Below, in pieces: positions 1 to 6,717 of a stretch of DNA of 35,355 bases. Each line of letters starts with the position of its first letter. Position 1 is the stretch's first letter. Source of the DNA: a virus; the IMG/VR virus record IMGVR_UViG_3300005253_000649, positions 1 to 35,355 of that record. The stretch is one strand, 5' to 3'. Under the pieces are notes generated by a model. The model worked only from the letters and a program-made list of their open reading frames with translations. It was not told where the DNA came from and made no database searches. Made by a program: the position numbers and the translations under genes.

Positions 1-507
1 CGCTATCTGGAAGTCATCTACCGCAAGGGGAACTACGTCAAGGTGGAGTACGGGAATTGGGAATGCACTTGCTGGAAAAAAGACTTGTGGCCCTATCTCA
101 AAGCGGGCCAGGGCGAACAGGCAAACCTGATCGTGCAGAGGAACGGGAAGTATCTCAACATCATGGGAATCAACTCTATCGGCGCTCAGACCTTTTCTGT
201 GGTCGAAGGGAGAAGCGTTCCAGACATTCAGCAGGGCGATTATGTGGAACAGCCCGCGCCGAAAGAACGCCCAGCGCATGCCGTTTCGCGGCCAGCGACA
301 AGGAACTCCAAGAAAATCATCATTCGATTCAAAGGCGATGAGGCAGAGGTTTTTGGCGACACCGTAACGCTCAAGGACAAGATTATTGACGGAATGGCGG
401 GAAAGCGCGATGAGAAACGCAAGTTGTATGTGATTCCTTCCGCTTGGGTTCCCACACTCGAAGCGATTTGCGAGGACCAATCTATTGAGGTTGAGGAAAG
501 AGGCTAA
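1..507 (+). CDS. Hypothetical phage protein, 5' end outside the window
   Basis: The reading frame is open from base 1 to the TAA at 505-507. The first possible start inside the window is a GTG at 43, but the 14 codons before it continue the same protein-like pattern (YLEVIYRKGNYVKV), so the true start lies upstream. The visible N-terminal half alternates hydrophobic and charged residues and has aromatic clusters (WECTCWKKDLW, YLNIMGINSIG), which looks like a small beta-barrel such as an OB fold. The C-terminal half is a second compact segment of about 65 residues after a Pro/Ala-rich linker (about residues 70-90 from the GTG). Nucleic-acid binding is only an inference from fold impression and from the DNA-metabolism genes downstream. 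Confidence 0.75.
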   Translation, partial: RYLEVIYRKGNYVKVEYGNWECTCWKKDLWPYLKAGQGEQANLIVQRNGKYLNIMGINSIGAQTFSVVEGRSVPDIQQGDYVEQPAPKERPAHAVSRPATRNSKKIIIRFKGDEAEVFGDTVTLKDKIIDGMAGKRDEKRKLYVIPSAWVPTLEAICEDQSIEVEERG

Positions 508-510
508 GCC

Positions 511-702
511 ATGCCAGAAGATCGTAGTGATAAATTGTGGAATCAATGGGGAGTTGGGATGCAAGGCGATTCGATTGTTATCCTCGGCCCACCGCGGCGG
601 TTGTCCAAGGATGCCGCCTTAACATTCGCCGCTTGGATAGTGGCTCTAACAGGCGCCGGGGATGAGTTCCAGAAACGCCTTGACGAGATATGCAGTCTTT
701 GA
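511..702 (+). CDS. Small hypothetical phage protein (63 aa)
   Basis: An ATG lies 3 nt after the stop of the preceding gene, suggesting translational coupling. The product has an amphipathic N-terminal half with the core VGMQGDSIVILGPPRRLSK and a helical C-terminal half rich in Ala and Leu that ends in a charged helix. This layout resembles short proteins often found in early regions of soil phages, but I cannot assign a function. No cysteine pairs, signal peptide or membrane segment are visible. Confidence 0.65.
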   Translation: MPEDRSDKLWNQWGVGMQGDSIVILGPPRRLSKDAALTFAAWIVALTGAGDEFQKRLDEICSL

Positions 703-718
703 CTGCAAGGAATAAGCC

Positions 719-1357
719 ATGCAGAACGAAGCGATGCCCAAACCCAAGAGCGTGGGGCCGATCTCTCGTAAGCGGTGCACAATTATCGGATGCACGAAAC
801 GGCGATATGGCAGAACCATGTGCGCGATGCATTGGGCGCGTTGGCGGAGACATGGTGACCCCAAGATCGTCTTACATCTGCATAACCCAACACGAAAGGA
901 ACGGCAAGCCGAATTTTTTAATAGGATCGGAAAAAGTAAAGGAGGTTTTCATTGTTGGGATTGGCTCGGCGCAAAAAACAATAATGGCTACGGAAGGTTC
1001 GGACACGAATATGCACATAGATATTCCTACACCAATTTTGTTGGCATCATTCCAGCAAGGCTACAGATCGACCATCTCTGCCGCAATCGTTCCTGCGTAA
1101 ATCCATATCACCTGGAGGTCGTGACCCCTTTAGAAAACTGGAGAAGGGGAACATCTCACTCTGCGAACAACGCACGAAAAACTCATTGCAGCAAAGGTCA
1201 TGCCTTCACGCCTGAAAATACTTACTTCAAGGGGGGTAGGAGTTGGCGAACCTGTCGCATATGCAAAGGAATTTCCAAGAAGCAATACAGAACGCGACGA
1301 AGGAGAGGAAATGTCGAAATTGCAAAACAAGTTTCAGGCCAAACCTGTACAGCCTGA
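719..1357 (+). CDS. HNH endonuclease with zinc-binding flanks
   Basis: This 212-aa protein carries an HNH-type nuclease core: LQIDHLCRNRSCVNPYHLE, with the catalytic-type Asp118-His119 pair, Asn128 and His131. A Cys/His cluster lies at the N-terminus (C20, C25, C35, H38), and a second one near the C-terminus (C147, H151, C169, C172), consistent with zinc-stabilised DNA-binding elements. The ATG at 719 follows an AAGGA-like ribosome binding site. Free-standing HNH proteins of this type in phages are usually homing-type endonucleases that nick or cut DNA. The end of the gene overlaps the next HNH gene by about 97 nt in another frame. It looks somewhat A+T-richer than the packaging genes, as expected for a mobile gene. 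Confidence 0.88.
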   Translation: MQNEAMPKPKSVGPISRKRCTIIGCTKRRYGRTMCAMHWARWRRHGDPKIVLHLHNPTRKERQAEFFNRIGKSKGGFHCWDWLGAKNNNGYGRFGHEYAHRYSYTNFVGIIPARLQIDHLCRNRSCVNPYHLEVVTPLENWRRGTSHSANNARKTHCSKGHAFTPENTYFKGGRSWRTCRICKGISKKQYRTRRRRGNVEIAKQVSGQTCTA

Positions 1358-1800
1358 AGCGTACTCTGTGTGTCTCCTGCCTAGTCCAGCACTACTACTC
1401 GCGGAAGCAGAAGAAACGTTTAAGGCGAAAGCGGCCCGGCTCCGCGCCCAGCAGGTTAGGGTGGCAAAGGGCAAGAAAGGCCGTTTCAGGGAGGTTGTGC
1501 GCTATGTGCGGGACAATTGCTTCGCGTTCAAAATCTGCCGCCCATCACTGCGACCACATTCTCGCCGCAAGGTTCATAGAGCAACACAAGCTAGGCGACC
1601 CGAACGCAAGGGTGAATCTGGTGACGCTGTGCCAAAAATGTCACCCAAAGAAAAGGCGAGCTGAGAACAAATTATGCAACAGGACAAACATCGTGGGCTG
1701 GTTGCAGGAGTTAAATCGCATCGGTTTCCCGATGCAGAAGGTTCGCAAAGCGATGACCTTTTACGGAATCAAGTTTGGGGGGCCTAGCAGCGATGCGTAG
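1261..1800 (+). CDS. Second HNH endonuclease (HNH plus two zinc knuckles)
   Basis: Starting at ATG 1261 (a TTG at 1243 is also in frame), this 179-aa protein shows a zinc knuckle pair C18-C21 and C37-C40, then an HNH domain with C80-C83, the motif HHCDHI (H95-H99), Asn119 and C124-C127-H128. This is the classic McrA-like HNH layout with a structural zinc site. A well-placed AGGAGAGGAA before an ATG at 1311 belongs to a different frame that loses all these motifs, so I reject that frame. Together with the upstream gene it forms an overlapping tandem of two HNH genes. HNH proteins act as homing nucleases or, near terminases, in packaging. Here the distance from the terminase favours the former. 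Confidence 0.85.
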   Translation: MQRNFQEAIQNATKERKCRNCKTSFRPNLYSLKRTLCVSCLVQHYYSRKQKKRLRRKRPGSAPSRLGWQRARKAVSGRLCAMCGTIASRSKSAAHHCDHILAARFIEQHKLGDPNARVNLVTLCQKCHPKKRRAENKLCNRTNIVGWLQELNRIGFPMQKVRKAMTFYGIKFGGPSSDA

Positions 1801-1990
1801 AGAGACGCGACAAGTGAATGGGAAAACGGGCTTCGTCAACCTGTTGAACTGCGCGGCGTCTGACGCGACGTGCCACAGTCACTTACTTGGCAACTCTCGT
1901 GGCTCCCCTCCAATGTATGCGGAGGCGGCACTGGTGAACCAACCAACTAGCCCCCTAGCGACCGGAACGCTGGTGCCGCCTTTCGCATAA
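1793..1990 (+). CDS. Possible small protein (65 aa), doubtful
   Basis: An ATG at 1793 overlaps the end of the HNH gene (ATGCGTAG) and opens a 65-codon frame with no recognisable domain. The product is rich in Ser, Pro and Ala in its C-terminal half. The alternative is that 1801-2008 is simply an untranslated spacer. Support is only the start/stop overlap and the otherwise gapless packing of the region. Confidence 0.35.
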   Translation: MRRETRQVNGKTGFVNLLNCAASDATCHSHLLGNSRGSPPMYAEAALVNQPTSPLATGTLVPPFA

Positions 1991-2008
1991 GGAGTGAAGG
2001 AGAGAAAA

Positions 2009-2302
2009 ATGGCGAAATATCGTAAGAAGCCCGTTGTAATTGAGGCGTTCCAAATGACTCAGGCTCGTCGTTGGGAGAATGTTGACTGGCCAGAGTGGTT
2101 GAACGCAGCGTGGCAGAAGGGAGTTGGTGAAACCGGAAGTGTTTGGTGTGACACAGACCCACCACACACCTTTCTACACATTGCTACCTTGGAAGACGTT
2201 ATGAACGTGGACTGGAATGACTGGATAATCCGCGGCGTCAAGGGAGAACTTTACCCCTGCAAGCCTGACATCTTTGATGCGACCTACGAGCTAGTTACCT
2301 AA
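2009..2302 (+). CDS. Conserved phage hypothetical protein (97 aa)
   Basis: The start is set at ATG 2009 because AAGGAG at 1998-2003 is ideally placed. A GTG at 1994 would overlap that site. The N-terminus MAKYRKKPVVIEAFQ and the C-terminal block DWIIRGVKGELYPCKPDIF are hallmarks of a very widespread small phage protein family whose function is not established. The central part contains Trp-rich and Asp/His segments (WPEWLNAAW, CDTDPPHTF). No membrane segment is seen. It is likely a cytosolic early protein. Confidence 0.88.
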   Translation: MAKYRKKPVVIEAFQMTQARRWENVDWPEWLNAAWQKGVGETGSVWCDTDPPHTFLHIATLEDVMNVDWNDWIIRGVKGELYPCKPDIFDATYELVT

Positions 2303-2303
2303 G

Positions 2304-2336
2304 GACTGACTGATGCTCGGAATCCTGAAAGCTGAC
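2304..2336 (+). repeat. Direct repeat copy A at a gene start
   Basis: A 33-nt stretch covers the junction and first codons of the gene at 2313. It recurs at 2509-2541 over the start of the methyltransferase gene. The first 20 nt are identical, and 30 of 33 positions match overall. Confidence 0.9.
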
Positions 2337-2540
2337 CCATACCACGATCTCAAGAAAGTTCACATGGGCCATCTTGTTTCTGACAAGGGTGCTGTTTCTC
2401 CCCTATGTGCAAAGAGGCCGAGGAAGATCAACCTAAAAAGGGAAACCTGGACAATAGCGAAGAGGTTTGTGACCTGCGAGAAATGCAAGGCAGCGTTGAA
2501 GCGGCGGAGACTGACTGATGCTCGGAATAGTCAAAGCTGA
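2313..2540 (+). CDS. Small zinc-binding-like phage protein (75 aa)
   Basis: The 75-aa product begins MLGILKAD, almost the same as the beginning of the next gene product (MLGIVKAD), because both starts lie in a direct repeat. Further on it has a single CEKCK pair and one more Cys, with many Lys/Arg residues, resembling the small phage proteins that end in a vTCkkC motif. The sequence around the Cys pair (KRFVTCEKCKAALKRR) suggests a minimal zinc or nucleic-acid-binding module. Its last 23 nt overlap the methyltransferase gene, so the two are translationally linked. Function is unknown. Confidence 0.7.
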   Translation: MLGILKADPYHDLKKVHMGHLVSDKGAVSPLCAKRPRKINLKRETWTIAKRFVTCEKCKAALKRRRLTDARNSQS

Positions 2541-2541
2541 C
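2509..2541 (+). repeat. Direct repeat copy B at a gene start
   Basis: Second copy of the 33-nt repeat (see 2304-2336), spanning the end of one gene and the start codon of the methyltransferase gene. Confidence 0.9.
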
Positions 2542-3081
2542 GGGATTGTACGCCACTGGGAAATGCCCAATCGCTACACCTTCAAGATGCAAGCCGTACA
2601 GGATTTGTTGAAAAGAGAAATGTCTGGATATTGGGCTGACCCATTCTGCGGCGTTGCAAGTCCGGCCCAAGTTTGTAACGACGCCGATTCTTCTATCCAA
2701 GCCGAGTTTCACCTGGATGGGCTAGATTTTCTGCGCTCATTGAAGGACGAAAGCGTGGATGGGATTCTATTCGACCCACCATATTCACTTGAGCAGGCCC
2801 TCAGAAAGTATAAACCAAAACATAACGGAACAGCCGGTCGCACCGAGTATTGGGCGAAGTGCAAGGACGAAATTGCGCGGATTGTTCGCGCTGGCGGTAA
2901 GGCCATCTGTTTCGGTTGGGATTCAACCGGAATCGGAAACAATCGAGGTTTCAAGTTGCAGCATGTTCTCCTCCTCTGTCATGGAGCTTGCCACAACGAC
3001 ACCATTGTAACAGTGGAGAAGCGCACGGCGGCGATTCAGCGCCCGTTGATAGCCCCCGCCGCGTCAGGGTGGAGGGAGTGA
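2518..3081 (+). CDS. Phage DNA adenine (N6) methyltransferase-like protein
   Basis: The 187-aa protein has the two signatures of amino-DNA methyltransferases: a motif I-like DPFCG at D41, which binds S-adenosylmethionine, and the catalytic motif IV DPPY at 86-89 (FDPPYS). These are followed by a Rossmann-type strand GGKAICFGW. It would transfer a methyl group from SAM to the exocyclic amino group of adenine (less likely cytosine) in DNA. At under 200 residues it is smaller than cellular Dam enzymes and has no clear target-recognition domain, as in many phage orphan methyltransferases. No partner restriction gene is next to it, so protection of phage DNA from host restriction is the likely role. 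The specificity cannot be read from sequence. Confidence 0.85.
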   Translation: MLGIVKADGIVRHWEMPNRYTFKMQAVQDLLKREMSGYWADPFCGVASPAQVCNDADSSIQAEFHLDGLDFLRSLKDESVDGILFDPPYSLEQALRKYKPKHNGTAGRTEYWAKCKDEIARIVRAGGKAICFGWDSTGIGNNRGFKLQHVLLLCHGACHNDTIVTVEKRTAAIQRPLIAPAASGWRE

Positions 3082-3300
3082 GTGGTTAAAAAGAAGCGGA
3101 AACATGAACGTCGGTTTCGTATTGGCTCGTGGCGCATGCTCTCTACCATTGCCGGACGGCATATAGCGGGAGAGTCTATCAAGGAACTCATGGAGGACTA
3201 CTACCTGTCGCGCAGCGAGATTCTAGGAGCTATTGCTTGGCACAAGAGGCGGAGTAAGGCAGCCAAGAAAGGCTGGAGGACTAGGCGAAGGAGAGAGTGA
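3082..3300 (+). CDS. DUF433-like helix-turn-helix protein (72 aa)
   Basis: A GTG start directly abuts the TGA of the methyltransferase gene. After a basic N-terminus, the segment AGESIKELMEDYYLSRSEI followed by LGAIAWH has the spacing of the DUF433 helix-turn-helix (a conserved short DNA-binding-type domain, also in VapB-like antitoxins). The C-terminus is a strongly basic tail (KAAKKGWRTRRRR). It could be a small regulator, but the domain alone does not prove DNA binding. Confidence 0.7.
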   Translation: MVKKKRKHERRFRIGSWRMLSTIAGRHIAGESIKELMEDYYLSRSEILGAIAWHKRRSKAAKKGWRTRRRRE

Positions 3301-3301
3301 G

Positions 3302-3466
3302 ATGGCTGTCATAATTCGAGACAGAGAGAAAGCTCGATTTGTAACGAGGCTACGAGAATGGTTGGATTGGTTCCAGGATGACCAACCGAAAACCAGGAAG
3401 ACCACCCTCGACTATGCCGACATAATCGCAACTGCCCTGCTGAAAGAGTTTGGGGAAAAGCCATGA
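3302..3466 (+). CDS. Small hypothetical protein (54 aa)
   Basis: ATG 3302 is preceded by a GAAGGAGAG ribosome binding site inside the end of the previous gene, so I prefer it over the longer in-frame start at 3233. The product is mostly helical and charged, with the core RLREWLDWFQDDQP. It ends with an ATGA overlap into the next gene. Function is unknown. Confidence 0.6.
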   Translation: MAVIIRDREKARFVTRLREWLDWFQDDQPKTRKTTLDYADIIATALLKEFGEKP

Positions 3467-3756
3467 CAATCCCCACCACCGACCGAGAAGAAAGAGCGCG
3501 CGTCAGGAGCCGTATAGGGAAGCTGATTCTGGAGTTCTGCTGCGAGAATCGTACCTTCCACATGGAGGATTTGCGTCTCTATGTACAAAACTGGGTTGAT
3601 GTAGCTCCTGATTCTGTGAGTCGTATCCTGCGACAGCTAAGACAGCAGAGCATATTGAATTACTCAGTCGTTTCGCGCCGGCAATCCCTGTACCGGACGA
3701 AACCAGTGGAAAGGCCCGCAGAGCAGGCGGAGTTGTTTGCTGCGAGGGCGAGTTGA
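3463..3756 (+). CDS. Winged-helix-like phage protein (97 aa)
   Basis: It overlaps the previous gene by ATGA. Predicted helix pattern: a helix at about 15-28, a second with HMEDLRLYVQNW, then a helix-turn-helix-like stretch DSVSRILRQLRQQ followed by a wing-like ILNYSVVSRRQSLYRT. This is the order seen in small winged-helix proteins. Its place just before a RusA-like resolvase and a replication-initiator-like gene suggests a role in early transcription or replication, but the target is unknown. Confidence 0.7.
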   Translation: MTIPTTDREERARVRSRIGKLILEFCCENRTFHMEDLRLYVQNWVDVAPDSVSRILRQLRQQSILNYSVVSRRQSLYRTKPVERPAEQAELFAARAS

Positions 3757-4148
3757 ACTTCCCGATTGTGCTGGAAATACCGAGGGCGACCCCCAGCAAC
3801 AACCAAGTGCTCCGGGCTTACCGCAACGGCCACGCCAAGAAGCGGCTGCGGCAACTGTGGGAACTGGAGTTGGCTTGTGCTCTGAAAGGCAACCGAGGGC
3901 CAATGAAGCGATATGTCGAGAAGAACCGCCCCAGGATGCGCCTGACGGTGCTTTGCCGTAGGAAGAGGCTCCTAGACCCTGACAATCTCCGTGGGGGCCT
4001 CAAGCCCATCCTAGACGCTGCCAAGAACATCGGGCTGATCGTGGACGACCGCCTAGAGTTCCTTGACCACCCCGATCCAGTGCAGGAGAAGTGCGGCAAG
4101 ATGCGGCCAGTAACAGTGATAGAGATTTCGCCGGTGGAGGTGGTGTGA
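3753..4148 (+). CDS. rusA: RusA-like Holliday junction resolvase
   Basis: This 131-aa protein begins with TTG overlapping the previous stop (TTGA). The N-terminal strand FPIVLEIPRATPSNN and the catalytic block RLLDPDNLRGGLKPILDA followed by GLIVDD match RusA. The acidic residues D75, D77, D88 and D98/D99 are where the family has its metal-binding aspartates. RusA enzymes are dimeric, Mg-dependent endonucleases that cut four-way junctions and occur in many phages to resolve recombination intermediates before packaging. Its length equals that of the classic family. An ATG start is absent, but the beginning matches the usual family N-terminus, so the TTG is credible. Confidence 0.88.
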   Translation: MNFPIVLEIPRATPSNNQVLRAYRNGHAKKRLRQLWELELACALKGNRGPMKRYVEKNRPRMRLTVLCRRKRLLDPDNLRGGLKPILDAAKNIGLIVDDRLEFLDHPDPVQEKCGKMRPVTVIEISPVEVV

Positions 4149-4399
4149 TGAAACGGAAGTGGAAACTTGGGTGTGGGGCTACGCTAGAGGTGGTAGAGAT
4201 TCCAGGCGACAGCGATGAAGAGATTTTCGTGATTCGTATTGTTGACAGGCCGTCAAGGGGTTGGTTTGCTCAGGTCGGTCGGCAGTCGGGTTACCCGGAA
4301 TTCCTCACAGGCAGTGATGTTAAGTTGGTGATACTGCCCGAGGCAATCCCCAAGCTCATCAAAATCTTGCAATACCTAGAGAAGCAAAGCGCGACCTAG
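4148..4399 (+). CDS. Small hypothetical protein (83 aa)
   Basis: ATG 4148 overlaps the TGA of the resolvase gene (TGATG), so the longer in-frame start at 4091 is not needed. The product starts MKRKWKLGCGATLEVVEI and shows an alternating beta-strand pattern, then a C-terminal helix (IPKLIKILQYLEKQ). No catalytic motif is seen. It may be a small accessory to its neighbours. Confidence 0.65.
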   Translation: MKRKWKLGCGATLEVVEIPGDSDEEIFVIRIVDRPSRGWFAQVGRQSGYPEFLTGSDVKLVILPEAIPKLIKILQYLEKQSAT

Positions 4400-4403
4400 A
4401 CCT

Positions 4404-5216
4404 ATGTTTAGCGGCTACGTCAAAAGCAGGCGGGGCATCCTTGAGCACCTGAGAAGCGGCAGTGTCACTAAAGACGAGTACACCATCTTCGACATTCTAG
4501 TGAAGATAGCAGACCCGGGCACTGGCATCTGGATCGGCAGCGCCAAAGCCATAGCCGGCAATTTCAACTTCTCGGTGCGGCAATCACGGAAAGTTCTGGA
4601 AGGTCTGGAGCGGAAGGGGTACGTCAAGCGGTTCACGAAGCCCGGAAAGCACACAAATTACCCCATCCTTATTAACAAGTATGAGGTAACGCAGGGGAGC
4701 AAGCAGGGAACGCGGTTAAATGCAGCCGCGACAATAGATTACGATTACCCTGTTTATGAATCCTGCCAGCAGGAGGGCGAGGATAGGGGGCAGCTTGGGG
4801 GCCAGCACGGGGCCTCGAAGAGAGAAAAGAGAATTGAGAAAGAGAAGGAGAAAAAGACTAATCCGCCGTCGGTTGTTTTTCGCTGTGAGTTCTTTGAGGT
4901 AGAGGAAGAACTACACAAAGCCCTCGAAGAAGCCTATCCCGCTGTTGATCTGATCCGGGAGTACAAGAAGGCTAGAGCCTGGGTGCTCTCCACTGGCCGG
5001 CGGTACAAGAAATACGGGCGGTTCTTACGGAACTGGATCGACAACGCTTCAAAGGGCTACAAATTCGCTGAGAGAGCCAGCCCAGAATCCGCCGTTGGCC
5101 GAGGGCCACAGCCAGAAAGCAAGCCTGGAAGCTGTAGCGAGTGCGGAACTGAAATCCCAGCAGGATTCCTAAAGTGCTTGAAGTGCATGAAGAAGAAAGC
5201 CCCGGTGAACCCATGA
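4404..5216 (+). CDS. Replication initiator-like winged-helix protein with C-terminal zinc ribbon
   Basis: The 270-aa product has three parts. Residues 1-95 form a winged-helix domain of the type found in phage replication proteins: a helix LTKDEYTIFDILV-like segment, a conserved GIWIGSAKAIA turn, a recognition-helix region SVRQSRKVLEGLERKGYV, and a wing. Residues about 100-170 are a Gln/Gly-rich then strongly charged linker. Residues about 170-220 are a helical domain resembling those that contact helicase or primer proteins. The C-terminus has a zinc-ribbon-like pair CSECG and CLKCMKKK. This layout suits an origin-binding or helicase-loading protein, inferred from architecture. No helicase is visible in this window, and it may lie upstream. 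Confidence 0.75.
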   Translation: MFSGYVKSRRGILEHLRSGSVTKDEYTIFDILVKIADPGTGIWIGSAKAIAGNFNFSVRQSRKVLEGLERKGYVKRFTKPGKHTNYPILINKYEVTQGSKQGTRLNAAATIDYDYPVYESCQQEGEDRGQLGGQHGASKREKRIEKEKEKKTNPPSVVFRCEFFEVEEELHKALEEAYPAVDLIREYKKARAWVLSTGRRYKKYGRFLRNWIDNASKGYKFAERASPESAVGRGPQPESKPGSCSECGTEIPAGFLKCLKCMKKKAPVNP

Positions 5217-5512
5217 AAACAGGGACGGAATTGCTAAAGGAGCTGCGAGCACAAAGCGACAAGGATGAGGCCACTGAAACCGCGTACCACCAAGCACGCT
5301 CTGACGGTTACACGGGCGCTGCCGACTTACTGAAAGCATGGTTGGGGGAAGCTGATGAATATCTGCGAGTAGAACAGAAACTATGTGAGAAGGTGGAGAT
5401 GCAGCTTTCTGATGGCGGTAAATATAACAACCGGCACTACGGCGGAAGGGCTTTCTCGTGTGGACGTTTTCGTGAAGTCCTACTCGGCACAACGCAGGAG
5501 GGGAAGAAATGA
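5213..5512 (+). CDS. Hypothetical protein (99 aa)
   Basis: The start is placed at ATG 5213, which overlaps the preceding TGA (ATGA), rather than at the TTG 5174. The protein is helical and acidic in its N-terminal two thirds (LLKELRAQSDKDEATETAY), with a coiled-coil-like centre and a Tyr/Gly-rich end (NNRHYGGRAF). No known domain was recognised. It is coupled to the next gene by another ATGA overlap. Confidence 0.65.
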   Translation: MKTGTELLKELRAQSDKDEATETAYHQARSDGYTGAADLLKAWLGEADEYLRVEQKLCEKVEMQLSDGGKYNNRHYGGRAFSCGRFREVLLGTTQEGKK

Positions 5513-5766
5513 CCGACACGATGGTTAAGGTTGCGATGTTTCTTGGGGATAATGGAGAGGCGGAACTCTCGCGGGAACTGTTCGCCGAAAACGAACAAAA
5601 CATTGCCAAGGCGCGTGCGGTGACGCTGGTAGCGTGTATTGATTCTATTAAATTAGAAAGCACGCTCGACCCCGACGCGAATGCTGTGTATGAGCAGGGA
5701 TACCAAGCCGCCTGTTCAAATATCCTGCATGCGATTAGCAAACTTCAGCCTGCCGAGACTGGATAA
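5509..5766 (+). CDS. Hypothetical protein (85 aa)
   Basis: It overlaps the previous gene by ATGA. The product is mainly helical, with an Ala-rich core (NIAKARAVTLVACIDSIKLE) and a C-terminal helix (YQAACSNILHAISKL). No motif, membrane segment or cysteine pair marks a known family. Confidence 0.65.
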   Translation: MTDTMVKVAMFLGDNGEAELSRELFAENEQNIAKARAVTLVACIDSIKLESTLDPDANAVYEQGYQAACSNILHAISKLQPAETG

Positions 5767-5789
5767 GGGTTCATCCTGAAGGGGGAGAA

Positions 5790-6041
5790 GTGATTAACCG
5801 AAACCTTCCACTCGGCACTAGGGTTAGAATTTCGAGAGCAAGTGGCACGGTCTTTAGTGGCGAAGTGCTAAGGGCCGACCCCTTCCCAGAGCATTGTGGC
5901 AAGGAAGGTACGATTGTCAAGTATGTCTCTTTTGCTGGTCACGACACGCCGCTTATCCGCCTGGATGATGGAACCGAACTTCGCGGATATGAATGCTGGT
6001 GGGAGCCTATCACAGTACCCCCACCGCGAGAGGAGGACTGA
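5790..6041 (+). CDS. Small KOW/SH3-like beta-barrel protein (83 aa)
   Basis: A GTG start follows a GGGGGAG ribosome binding site. The product shows short beta strands: LGTRVRISRASGTVFSGEV, a Gly-Lys-Glu-Gly turn (CGKEGTIVKYV) and PLIRLDDGTELRGYECWWEP. This is the pattern of KOW or SH3-like barrels that read a mobile surface and often bind nucleic acid or protein tails. The conserved G(K/R)EG-T-I-V turn is the main support. It carries no enzymatic motif. Confidence 0.7.
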   Translation: MINRNLPLGTRVRISRASGTVFSGEVLRADPFPEHCGKEGTIVKYVSFAGHDTPLIRLDDGTELRGYECWWEPITVPPPREED

Positions 6042-6042
6042 G

Positions 6043-6255
6043 ATGGCTAGGAAAATAGAAGTTCTAGCCGCGCTTACTGACATCGTTACGGCAATCGAAC
6101 AGTCCGCGCGGGTTCGCTTCACGCTTTCTAACGGGGCACAAATAGATTTTCAATTTGACAACGATGGCTATCTAGTCTGCCATACGATTGACGGAAAGAT
6201 TAGGATTACTCCCGTTGCCAGCAACGCTTTGATTCTCGAAGGCGAAAAGCCATGA
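6043..6255 (+). CDS. Small hypothetical protein (70 aa)
   Basis: ATG 6043 lies just after a GAGGAGG ribosome binding site, so the longer in-frame start at 5896 is rejected. The 70-aa product is an alpha-beta protein: an N-terminal helix (LAALTDIVTAIEQSAR) followed by strands (VRFTLSNGAQIDFQF, YLVCHTIDGKIRIT). Function is unknown. It is linked by ATGA to a small membrane protein. Confidence 0.65.
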   Translation: MARKIEVLAALTDIVTAIEQSARVRFTLSNGAQIDFQFDNDGYLVCHTIDGKIRITPVASNALILEGEKP

Positions 6256-6431
6256 CCCCCAAGCCCAAGGATAAACCCGCAGGGAAGCTATGGATAATCC
6301 CGATGTGCATGTCTTGTATGTTGTCGCTGTTTGCAGGGATGGCTATTGCATGGTGGGGTTCAGTGATTCTCGCGGTGGTGGCCGCAGTCCTGTTTGGTAT
6401 TGCTGTGTGGCTAGAAAGTGAAGGTGTCTAG
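6252..6431 (+). CDS. Small membrane protein with two transmembrane segments (59 aa)
   Basis: This gene of 59 codons starts at ATG 6252, overlapping the preceding TGA. After a Lys/Pro-rich head (MTPKPKDKPAGK) come two hydrophobic stretches: about residues 14-33 (WIIPMCMSCMLSLFAGM) and about 35-53 (WWGSVILAVVAAVLF), then a short acidic tail. This is a hairpin membrane protein. Its size and topology fit a holin, superinfection-exclusion or other membrane-interfering microprotein, but no lysis partner is nearby. Only the membrane character is well supported. Confidence 0.65.
   Translation: MTPKPKDKPAGKLWIIPMCMSCMLSLFAGMAIAWWGSVILAVVAAVLFGIAVWLESEGV
6273..6287 (+). repeat. 15-nt repeat near a gene start, copy 1
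   Basis: The sequence AAACCCGCAGGGAAG recurs exactly at 6439-6453. Each copy encodes KPAGK near the N-terminus of its gene. Confidence 0.8.
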
Positions 6432-6432
6432 T

Positions 6433-6717
6433 ATGAGCAAACCCGCAGGGAAGGTTAAGTTGACGGAGACGCAGGTTGAGGTCTTGCGCCTGCTTGTCAA
6501 GTATCCAGATGCATATCTACGCGAATCACTTTCTTTTTGGCTTACATCTTTGGACGGGTATCGGGATAGATTCCAGCACTACGAAGCGGTCAAGCCCAGC
6601 ACGGTAGCAATCCTCAAGCGCCACAAACTCATAGCAAGGGGCAAGGGCAAAATAGGGCTGAGGGAATATCGCATCACCCCACTTGGCCGTCGTGTCTTGA
6701 AGGAGTCCAGCAAATGA
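6433..6717 (+). CDS. Winged-helix/DNA-binding-like protein (94 aa)
   Basis: ATG 6433 follows the stop of the membrane protein gene by 1 nt. After a short KPAGK tag, the sequence has helices and a wing of a MarR/PadR-like winged helix: LTETQVEVLRLLVKYPDAY, then KPSTVAILKRHKLIARG and a wing with GLREYRITPLGRRVL. The pattern TPLGRRVL is typical of the end of small winged-helix domains. It could be an early transcription regulator. No effector domain is present. Confidence 0.72.
   Translation: MSKPAGKVKLTETQVEVLRLLVKYPDAYLRESLSFWLTSLDGYRDRFQHYEAVKPSTVAILKRHKLIARGKGKIGLREYRITPLGRRVLKESSK
6439..6453 (+). repeat. 15-nt repeat near a gene start, copy 2
   Basis: Exact second copy of the 15-nt repeat at 6273-6287, again encoding KPAGK immediately after the start codon region. 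Confidence 0.8.

Noticed and set aside
1200-1664. An ORF with an excellent ribosome binding site at ATG 1311
   Set aside because: It crosses the HNH domain in a different frame and loses all zinc and catalytic residues.
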